Shown: positions 25,924 to 33,000 of the stretch, piece after piece
Numbering within the stretch: position 1 is the stretch's first letter
How the letters are laid out: every line of letters begins with the position of its first letter
Origin: CAWCUK01 sp963798775
GTDB taxonomy: Bacteria; Bacteroidota; Ignavibacteria; Ignavibacteriales; Ignavibacteriaceae
Assembly (NCBI GenBank): GCA_963798775.1
Contig: CAWCUK010000001.1
Location: forward strand, 1 to 64,000
Direction of reading: 5' to 3'
DNA: 64,000 bases
The notes under the pieces: model-generated
What the model was told of the DNA's origin: nothing
What the model saw: the letters and a program-made list of their open reading frames with translations, nothing else
Databases searched by the model: none
Made by a program: the position numbers and the translations under genes

Positions 25924-26724
25924 TCATCCGAAACGTCCGGTAATATAGTCTTCGGTTTGTTTTTTTAATGGCGAAATAAACATTTTTTTAGTCTCGGAAT
26001 ATTCCACCAATTCGCCCATATAGAAAAACGCCGTATAATCACTAACCCGAGATGCCTGCTGCATATTATGAGTTACAATAATTATGGTATATTTTTCTTT
26101 CAGTTCAAAAATAAGTTCTTCTATTTTAGAAGTTGAAATTGGATCAAGCGCGCTTGCCGGTTCATCCATAAGAATAACTTCAGGATTAACGGCAAGAGCC
26201 CTGGCAATGCACAACCGCTGCTGCTGTCCGCCCGATAAATTGACTCCCGAATCATTTAAATGATCTTTAACTTCATCCCAAAGCGCGGCTTGTTTTAAAG
26301 ATTTCTCAACAGTTTCCTCCAGCATTTTTTTATCTCGTTTACCGTTTAATTTTAAACCGGCAACAACATTATTAAAGATTGACATTGTAGGAAAAGGGTT
26401 GGGTTTTTGAAAAATCATTCCCATTTTTCTTCTTAAGGTAACAGGATTCGATTTAGTAATATTTTGTCCGTCCAGCAGAATACTCCCTTTTATGGTTCCG
26501 CCTACAACCTCATGCATCCTATTTAAGCATCTTAAAAAAGTAGATTTACCGCAGCCGGAAGGGCCTATAATAGCCACAACTTTATTTTCGGAGATATCGA
26601 TATTTATATTTTTAATAACTTTATTTTTGCCGTAAAAAGCTTCTAAATCCCTAACAACAATTTTAGGATTTCCTTTTATTTTAAAAACCGGTTCAATATT
26701 ATTTGATGAGATTTCTGGAGTCAT
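25924..26724 (-). CDS. pstB: Phosphate ABC transporter ATP-binding protein
   Basis: Cytoplasmic ATPase of the PstSCAB high-affinity phosphate importer. Walker A GPSGCGKST near residue 54, PstB-typical FLRCLNRMHE, Q-loop GMIFQKPNPFP, signature LSGGQQQRLCIARAL and Walker B VILMDEPASALDP. 266 residues, full length. Last gene of the porin-pstSCAB operon, eight bases after pstA. No phoU gene is seen next to it. Confidence 0.96.
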   Translation of the reverse strand: MTPEISSNNIEPVFKIKGNPKIVVRDLEAFYGKNKVIKNINIDISENKVVAIIGPSGCGKSTFLRCLNRMHEVVGGTIKGSILLDGQNITKSNPVTLRRKMGMIFQKPNPFPTMSIFNNVVAGLKLNGKRDKKMLEETVEKSLKQAALWDEVKDHLNDSGVNLSGGQQQRLCIARALAVNPEVILMDEPASALDPISTSKIEELIFELKEKYTIIIVTHNMQQASRVSDYTAFFYMGELVEYSETKKMFISPLKKQTEDYITGRFG

Positions 26725-26732
26725 AGTTATTT

Positions 26733-27578
26733 TTATTTATATTTTGATCGGGTTAAAACTCTGAATAAAAGACTAATACTGGAAATAAGAATAATTAAAA
26801 CAAGCGCCGCCGTCCATGCCTGCTGGTTCCAGTCTTCAAAAGGCGCTTTAGCGTAATCATAAATGTAAACAGTTAAAGACGCGATAGGCTGACCTAGCTT
26901 TGTTGACCAGAATCTGTTACCCAGCGCGGTAAAAAGGAGCGGAGCGGTTTCACCGGCGGCTCTGGAGAGGCCTAATAAAATACCGGTAGCAATACCTTTC
27001 CATGCGGTTCTAAGAACAATCGCTACAGTAGTTTTCCATTTAGGAATACCGAGAGCGAGACCGGCCTCTCTAAAAGAATGCGGAACAAGTTTTATCATTT
27101 CCTCGGTAGTCCGGGTTATAGTGGGAATCATTAAAATACCGAGCGCGATACCTCCTGCAAGAGCTGAAAAATGTTTCATCGGAATAACAACTAAAGTATA
27201 AGCGACAACGCCTACCACAATGGAAGGAATACCGCTTAGGACATCGGTAAGAAATCTTACAGCCGCGCCAAATTTGTTATTGCCGAATTCAGAAAGATAC
27301 GTACCGGACATAATACCAACCGGAATGCCTATAGCGCCGCCAACACCGATAAGAATAAGAGTTCCTACAATAGCGTTAGCCATTCCCCCGCCCGGCTCGC
27401 CTACAGGCTTAGGCATTTCCAAAAAGAAATCAAGATTTAAATAAGTAATTCCTTTTGAAATTGTATAGTAAAAGATGAAAACCAAAGGAATAATCGCAAC
27501 GATGCCTGCTACTAAAGTAAGAGACATCATGATGAAACTTGTTGTTTTTCTTCTTCTGCTGTTAAAAGTACTTTTCAT
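26733..27578 (-). CDS. pstA: Phosphate ABC transporter permease PstA
   Basis: Inner-membrane permease with six predicted helices and the binding-protein-dependent transport signature EAGLALGIPKWKTT. I start at 27578 (MKSTFNSRRRKTTSF), where ATG shares one base with the pstC stop (TAATG); the longer frame to 27611 lies within pstC. 281 residues. Confidence 0.94.
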   Translation of the reverse strand: MKSTFNSRRRKTTSFIMMSLTLVAGIVAIIPLVFIFYYTISKGITYLNLDFFLEMPKPVGEPGGGMANAIVGTLILIGVGGAIGIPVGIMSGTYLSEFGNNKFGAAVRFLTDVLSGIPSIVVGVVAYTLVVIPMKHFSALAGGIALGILMIPTITRTTEEMIKLVPHSFREAGLALGIPKWKTTVAIVLRTAWKGIATGILLGLSRAAGETAPLLFTALGNRFWSTKLGQPIASLTVYIYDYAKAPFEDWNQQAWTAALVLIILISSISLLFRVLTRSKYK

Positions 27579-28540
27579 TACGCGGCCTTCCACTTTCTGT
27601 TCATGCTCCAAACTAAAAGTCGGGCAAGCGCGTTTATTAAAATAGTAATAACAAATAAAACCAAAGCAAGTTCAATTAAAGCGCTAAGATAAAGATCGGT
27701 TGTCGCTTCGGTAAATTCATTAGCAAGCACACTAGCCATAGTATACGAAGGATCGAAAAGAGAAGCGGAAATAAGGGGACGATTACCAATAACCATTGTT
27801 ACAGCCATTGTCTCGCCGATAGCGCGACCCAAACCAAGCATAGTAGCGCCGAGAATTCCCGATTTAGAATTCGCTAAAACTATTTTAGTAGCTTCCCACT
27901 TGGTGGCTCCCAAACCGTACGCGGCTTCTCTTTGAGATTGAGGGACAGACCGCAAAACATCGCGAGAAATAGAAGAAATAATAGGAAGAACCATAACTGA
28001 AAGAATAATCGCCGCAGCCATCATACCGAAACCGTAAGGAGCGCCTTTAAAGAAAGGAAGATCGCCGAAATGCTTCATTAAATAAGGTTCAACATCAGTC
28101 CTTAACCAGGGTACCAAAACAAAAATACCCCAAAGGCCGTAAATAACACTAGGAATTCCGGCCAGTAGTTCAACTAAAAATGAAAGCGGCCGTTCAAGCC
28201 AGTCGGGAGAATGTTCCGAAAGAAAGATAGCCACTCCAACTCCCAGCGGAAAAGAAATGAGTAAAGCGAGAAAAGAAGAGACAAGAGTTCCGTAAATAAT
28301 AGGAAGCGCTCCGAATACTTCCATTACAGGATCCCAAGTAGAATTAAATAAAAAATTCCAGCCGAATTTATTTATAGATAAAGCCGAACTGGTATACATT
28401 TCGTAACCCATTACCACAACTAATGAAAAAACTAACACAGCAAAAAGCAGCGTTAGTTTTTCAAAAATGAAATCTCCTATATTATGAGATTCTCGCAGAC
28501 GGGATACAAAACCTTTTTTAGGGGATGTATCGTTTCGCAT
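27578..28540 (-). CDS. pstC: Phosphate ABC transporter permease PstC
   Basis: Partner permease of PstA: six hydrophobic segments and the EAA-type loop REAAYGLGATKWEAT. The ATG at 28540 is preferred over the TTG one codon earlier because AGGAGA lies about eight bases upstream. 320 residues. About 50 bases after pstS. Confidence 0.94.
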   Translation of the reverse strand: MRNDTSPKKGFVSRLRESHNIGDFIFEKLTLLFAVLVFSLVVVMGYEMYTSSALSINKFGWNFLFNSTWDPVMEVFGALPIIYGTLVSSFLALLISFPLGVGVAIFLSEHSPDWLERPLSFLVELLAGIPSVIYGLWGIFVLVPWLRTDVEPYLMKHFGDLPFFKGAPYGFGMMAAAIILSVMVLPIISSISRDVLRSVPQSQREAAYGLGATKWEATKIVLANSKSGILGATMLGLGRAIGETMAVTMVIGNRPLISASLFDPSYTMASVLANEFTEATTDLYLSALIELALVLFVITILINALARLLVWSMNRKWKAA

Positions 28541-28590
28541 CAATATTTTCTCCTACCGAAAGAGAAAGAGTAAATCACTCAACCTCAAAA

Positions 28591-29643
28591 TTATTTTACT
28601 TTAACAGGTTTTCCGTTAACCGTAATTGATTTAATTTTTTGCTCATCAAGCTTTACAACTTCTTTAGGAATAGGGGCATAATATAATTTTTCGGCGTAAG
28701 ATTCGCCATCATGAATAGCCCAATTTAAGAATTTAACTAAAGCTTCCGCTTTTTTCTGATCTTTCATATTCTTATATACAAGAAGCCAGGTAAATCCGGA
28801 AATAGGATAAGAATCTTTTCCGTCAGCATTTGTGATAGAAACACGCAGATCTTTAGGCATATTTTTTACCGCACCTTCCGCAGCCGCAGTTACAGAGCCG
28901 AATGTAGGCTCTACAAAATTTCCGGCCGTATTTTTAAGATTCGCGTATGGAAGTTTATTTTGAACCGCGTACGCTAACTCAACATAACCAATTGAACCGG
29001 GAGTTTGTTTAATTAAACCCGCAACACCATCGTTACCTTTTCCGCCTAAGCCTACGGGCCAGTTAACGGAAGTTCCTTTACCGACTTTCTTATCCCATTC
29101 TTTGCTAACTTTTGAAATATAATCGGTAAATATAAAAGAAGTTCCGCTTCCATCCGAACGATGAGCGACTAAAATTGCCTGATCCGGTAATTTTTTATCG
29201 GGATTAAGTTTTTTAATTTTAGCGTCATTCCACATCATAATTTTACCTAAGAAAATATCGGCAAGAGTTTGACCGTCTAATTTTAAGCCTTTGCCTACAG
29301 AAGGAAGATTATAACTAACAACCACCGCGCCTAAAACCGTCGGAATGTGAAGAATATCAGTGCCTTGTTTTTTCTTTGCGTCGGCTAATTGTTTATCGCT
29401 CATCGGGCCGTCAGTAGCTCCGAAATCAACAGTTCCTTCAATCATTTGTCTAATTCCGCCGCCGCTTCCTATGGCCTGGTAATTAAATTGAACACCTGTT
29501 TTACTATGATAAACATCGAACCATTTTGAATAAATAACATAAGGAAAAGTAGCGCCGGCGCCGTTAAGCTGTAATTGGGCGCTCGCGAAGGTTGAAACTC
29601 CTAAAACAAGCATTAAAAATAATGAGAAAAACTTACTCTTCAT
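28591..29643 (-). CDS. pstS: Periplasmic phosphate-binding protein PstS
   Basis: Signal peptide (ending TFASAQ) and the PstS start LNGAGATFPYVIYSKWF, then GSGGGIRQMIEGTVDFGATDGPMS and VAHRSDGSGTSFIFTDYIS, whose Ser, Arg, Asp and Thr residues bind phosphate in this family. 350 residues. It is second in the operon after the porin, with a 61-base gap. Confidence 0.96.
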   Translation of the reverse strand: MKSKFFSLFLMLVLGVSTFASAQLQLNGAGATFPYVIYSKWFDVYHSKTGVQFNYQAIGSGGGIRQMIEGTVDFGATDGPMSDKQLADAKKKQGTDILHIPTVLGAVVVSYNLPSVGKGLKLDGQTLADIFLGKIMMWNDAKIKKLNPDKKLPDQAILVAHRSDGSGTSFIFTDYISKVSKEWDKKVGKGTSVNWPVGLGGKGNDGVAGLIKQTPGSIGYVELAYAVQNKLPYANLKNTAGNFVEPTFGSVTAAAEGAVKNMPKDLRVSITNADGKDSYPISGFTWLLVYKNMKDQKKAEALVKFLNWAIHDGESYAEKLYYAPIPKEVVKLDEQKIKSITVNGKPVKVK

Positions 29644-29704
29644 TTTTTCGTTCTCCTAAATAATTTATAGCTAACTTCATGACTTATTGTATACTAAATA
29701 AAAA

Positions 29705-30739
29705 CTAGAACTGATAATATAATGTGACTCTACCGACAAGATCGCTTTTATCAAAAGCTTGATAAGTTTTTGCTTCAACATTCGGCATTATACTTACATT
29801 TTTAGCCGGACGATAATCGAGCGCGGCGATAATTAAATTAGAAGCGTCTTTATCTTTATCCATATTTAAATCCACCGTATCAAATCTGCCAACTGCTCTC
29901 AAATTAGGGGCTAAAGCAAACCAAGCAAAGAGAGAAACTCCAAATCCATTTTGTGATTGAAGAGAGGAAGCAGCCGCCGGGAGATAATTATTTTGAATAG
30001 TTCTATAGAAAGTTTCCGCGCCTAAAGAAAAATTATCTTTTGCCTGATAGTTTAAGAATAAAGCGCCTACATACTGCGAATTGCTTTTCTTTTCCGAAGT
30101 AAGAGGATCGACAACTTGAGGTTTGGAAGCATAATCGCCGTAAACAGTAAATTGGAAACCCGGAGCCGGCTTAAACTGAAGCAGTCCATAGAATCTTTTA
30201 TACTTATTCGTCTCCGGAGCGTTACCAGAATTGTTTCCAATCTTTACCCAATACTTAATGTTTCCGCTATTTATTAAATTTCCTTTAAGGTCAACGCCAA
30301 GGTCGCGAGAAGAAACAATTCCGTTATAATCCATAATTGTTTTTTCTAAAGCTCTATAACCCCAAGCGCTTTCAGAAACATCAAAAGCGGGAGTCGGGGC
30401 AATACCGAAAACCAGATCGGAACCGTCAAAAATTCCTTTCCATTTTAAGTACGCGTCTTTAACCATAACTCCGATTTTACCGTTTGAAGTAATTTCTCCT
30501 TGATCAGCTTCCAGCCGAAAACGAGCGTCAAAATTTTCAGAAACAGCATAATCGGTAGTTATATAAATTCTTCTAAACTGAAAACCATTTAAATCTTTTT
30601 TGCTGCTGTCAACCTGATTTATATTGTAGAAATAGTCCCCGAACATTAATCCGCTAAATTTAGGATTATTCTTTTCCTGAGCATTAGCAAAATTGAACAG
30701 AAACAATCCGGAAATTAGAATTAAAAAGATTTTCTTCAT
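29705..30739 (-). CDS. Phosphate-selective porin O/P-like outer membrane protein
   Basis: 344 residues: signal peptide (ending NFANAQ), then a beta-barrel starting FSGLMFGDYFYNINQ and GFQFRRIYITTDYAVSENFDARFRLE, as in OprO/OprP-type and related porins, and a C-terminal aromatic end (VTLYYQF) expected for Bam-assembled barrels. Its place as first gene of the pst operon behind a Pho box supports a phosphate or polyphosphate uptake role. Confidence 0.85.
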   Translation of the reverse strand: MKKIFLILISGLFLFNFANAQEKNNPKFSGLMFGDYFYNINQVDSSKKDLNGFQFRRIYITTDYAVSENFDARFRLEADQGEITSNGKIGVMVKDAYLKWKGIFDGSDLVFGIAPTPAFDVSESAWGYRALEKTIMDYNGIVSSRDLGVDLKGNLINSGNIKYWVKIGNNSGNAPETNKYKRFYGLLQFKPAPGFQFTVYGDYASKPQVVDPLTSEKKSNSQYVGALFLNYQAKDNFSLGAETFYRTIQNNYLPAAASSLQSQNGFGVSLFAWFALAPNLRAVGRFDTVDLNMDKDKDASNLIIAALDYRPAKNVSIMPNVEAKTYQAFDKSDLVGRVTLYYQF

Positions 30740-30792
30740 GATAAAAATTTATCCTTGTTGTTTTTAAAATGGATCATTTAAGAATCACGATC

Positions 30793-30800
30793 CAAACATA
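30793..30800 (-). promoter_or_regulatory. -7 box TATGTTTG of the porin-pstSCAB operon
   Basis: Exact match to TAnnTTTG on the minus strand, 16 bases downstream of the Pho box and 53 bases before the porin ATG, the spacing expected if the Pho box takes the place of the -33 element. Confidence 0.7.
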
Positions 30801-30816
30801 ACTTTTTAAAATGAAG

Positions 30817-30860
30817 GATTTGTTAAGGCAACATTAACTCTGTATTAAGAAATTGTTAAG
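30817..30860 (-). promoter_or_regulatory. Pho box: four 11-bp repeats of (C/G)TTAA(C/T)
   Basis: On the minus strand four consecutive 11-base units begin CTTAACA, CTTAATA, GTTAATG and CTTAACA. An 11-bp period of TTAACA-like sites is how PhoB/PhoP-type response regulators bind (TTAACA is the Bacillus PhoP half-site). Placed just upstream of the -7 box, it is the likely phosphate-starvation control site. Confidence 0.75.
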
Positions 30861-30867
30861 TAGAATT

Positions 30868-30931
30868 AGGAGAAAGGGAGTAAGGGAGTAAGGGAGTAAG
30901 GGAGTTAGGGAGTAAGAGAGTTAGGGAGAAA
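30868..30931. repeat. Eight tandem 8-bp repeats (GGGAGTAA)
   Basis: Eight 8-base units, consensus GGGAGTAA with variants GGGAGTTA, GAGAGTTA and GGGAGAAA. It lies directly upstream (minus-strand sense) of the Pho box. No coding sense. Confidence 0.85.
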
Positions 30932-30966
30932 ATGATTAACTCCTTTTTGAAAAGGAGTTAATCATT
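30931..30966 (-). terminator. Perfect 16-bp hairpin, probable terminator
   Basis: AATGATTAACTCCTTTT and its exact inverse around a short loop, about 80 bases past the stop of the beta-helix T9SS gene. On the minus strand only a weak T run (CATTTTCTCC) follows, so termination efficiency is uncertain. Confidence 0.55.
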
Positions 30967-30976
30967 AAATAAAAAA

Positions 30977-31034
30977 TTATTGGGGAATATCAAACGGATA
31001 AACGAACGAAACTCTCGGTACAATTTTCTTTTGG
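30977..31034 (-). pseudogene. Remnant: last ~19 codons of a paralogue of the 36073-37422 outer membrane protein
   Basis: Read on the minus strand it gives QKKIVPRVSFVYPFDIPQ and a stop, against QKRIEPRVSFVYPFNIPQ and a stop at the end of the outer-membrane protein at 36073. At DNA level about 45 of 50 bases agree. Weaker similarity continues into the end of the neighbouring gene. The rest of the paralogue is missing, so this is a 3' scar. Confidence 0.75.
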
Positions 31035-31046
31035 AAATATTTTACA

Positions 31047-32903
31047 TTATTTCAACAGAATAATTTTCTTTACAGAAGAATTATAGTCAGTTTCGAGTCT
31101 AATTAGATAAACACCGGACGCATAATTAATTGCATTCCAAACATAATTATATTGTCCCACTTTCATTATCTTATCAGCCAAAACGGAAACTTCCTCACCT
31201 AAGATATTATAGATTTTAAGAGATACTTTAGACTCTTTCGGTATTTCAAATTTAATATTAGTACTCGGGTTAAACGGATTAGGATAATTTTGATATAATT
31301 TAAACATAGTCGGTACTTGGCTTCCATTTTCAACCGATGTCGGAATTATTCTTATTGCACCGTTTTGAATATTTTTTATTGGGAGGTTTTTAGAAACCAT
31401 ATTAGTAAAACCGGCATTCGAAATAGTAATAGCAGAATTTTTACCCGCGCTTCTTTTTACAGCATAATTAATTTTGCAGATAACGCCTTCTTTTTGTTCC
31501 ATTGGAATTCTTCCTTCAAACTTTATCGCTACGGTTTTTTCATTTATTAATGATTTCGAAAGATTGAAGTTATTAGTCAATGAAGTAAGATCCACATCTA
31601 TTGGAGATACTAATTTATCGTCAGAACAGATCGTTAAATTTATTAAACGCGTACCTTTAATATTCTTGCAATAAATAGGGACTGAAACAGTATCATTCAT
31701 TCCTGCGGAAACTGAATCGACTGTTATTTCTACTCCCCTATTCTGCCACCAAAGAGTATCAACAAAAGGCCCACCGAATAATCCGATATCATTTCTACTT
31801 CCATCCAAATCTTTATAAATAGATCCCGGATTACCTGAATTTAGACAGGGGGAATTCTCTGTCAATTTGTAGTTATAATTATTAAGATCGGCAAAGGAAG
31901 GATCGGCGGATAAATCATTAGAGGCTGCTTCGCACCAGAAATAATTAGTCTCATTCCATAAATTATTATAGTCAAATTGAAAAGTATTCGGAAGCATGAT
32001 ACCATACTCGGAATTTCCGGTTATGATATTATTATAGAATTCACCAGCGGAATTTTCTACGTTTACGCCTCTTTTGGATGAATGGAAAACATTATTAACT
32101 ATTTTCACATCTGTAGAATTTGCGACTTTCAGCGCATCAAAATAGATGCTTCCCCTAATTACATTATTAAACAAGTTTATATCCGATGATTCAAAAATTA
32201 CAACTCCTGCCGATGCATTATCCGATTGTATTTCGTTATTAGAAATATCGCCGGAAGAATTTTTAATAGAAAGCGCAATGATTCCTATATCAGGAGAAAT
32301 AAAATTATTTTTAATCATTACCTTTGAGTGAGAAGCATTTATCGAGTAATTCGCTGTGGGGAAAAAATCATTGTCATGTATATCGCATTCAGAATAATTA
32401 ACATTTAGGCCGGCATTTTCAAAATAATTATCAAATAATTCTGCTTTTGAGTTTCCGCTAATACCGACCCCTTCAAGTCCGAAACGGAATATTTTAAACC
32501 GGTTTTTGCTGAGTGTAACGGATGAATTCTGCACTGAGACTAAATTATCAAAATTAGGTTCGGAAGCAGGCCCGCGCAATAAAAATCCGCTTAACTCGCC
32601 TTTGGTTATATCTTTAAATAAAACCAATGGCTCTGAGGTTAATTCAGCCTGATCATTGTATAAAGAAGCGAATTCAACGCCGGCACCAATTAGATGTACG
32701 CCTTCTTTCATTTGGATTTTTTCAGCGTAATCTCCATCTATTACAAAAACTGTATCACCATCGGCGGCAAAATCAATTGCTCTGAGAATAGAACTAAAAT
32801 AATTCGCACGCGCTCTTAATTCAGATTCGGAAAACTTTTTACTGACATAAATATAACCGCTGCTACCGCTACCTAGATTTGTGCCGATTAGTCCGTCTTC
32901 CAC
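31047..32903 (-). CDS. Giant T9SS beta-helix protein, C-terminal fragment
   Basis: Second half of the protein begun at 33001-35922. Contains a second right-handed parallel beta-helix block (IYVSKKF..FSSILRAIDFAADGDTVFVIDGDYAEKIQMKEGVHLIGAG, many short NNxF turns), a second cohesin-like domain (VSAGMNDTVSVPIYCKNIKG) and a T9SS type A sorting domain (NYPNPFNPSTNIKF ... YASGVYLIRL ... KKIILLK). There is no signal peptide because the start shown is internal. Likely a surface adhesin or polysaccharide-active protein; the ligand is unknown. Confidence 0.8.
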   Translation of the reverse strand: MEDGLIGTNLGSGSSGYIYVSKKFSESELRARANYFSSILRAIDFAADGDTVFVIDGDYAEKIQMKEGVHLIGAGVEFASLYNDQAELTSEPLVLFKDITKGELSGFLLRGPASEPNFDNLVSVQNSSVTLSKNRFKIFRFGLEGVGISGNSKAELFDNYFENAGLNVNYSECDIHDNDFFPTANYSINASHSKVMIKNNFISPDIGIIALSIKNSSGDISNNEIQSDNASAGVVIFESSDINLFNNVIRGSIYFDALKVANSTDVKIVNNVFHSSKRGVNVENSAGEFYNNIITGNSEYGIMLPNTFQFDYNNLWNETNYFWCEAASNDLSADPSFADLNNYNYKLTENSPCLNSGNPGSIYKDLDGSRNDIGLFGGPFVDTLWWQNRGVEITVDSVSAGMNDTVSVPIYCKNIKGTRLINLTICSDDKLVSPIDVDLTSLTNNFNLSKSLINEKTVAIKFEGRIPMEQKEGVICKINYAVKRSAGKNSAITISNAGFTNMVSKNLPIKNIQNGAIRIIPTSVENGSQVPTMFKLYQNYPNPFNPSTNIKFEIPKESKVSLKIYNILGEEVSVLADKIMKVGQYNYVWNAINYASGVYLIRLETDYNSSVKKIILLK

Positions 32904-33000
32904 TTTATTTACAACTATTTCTTCATCAGCCTCATTTAAAATCTGAACCGACTTAAGCGAAAGAGGTGAGCTTTGCCCGTAATTACTATTAGAACTTACT

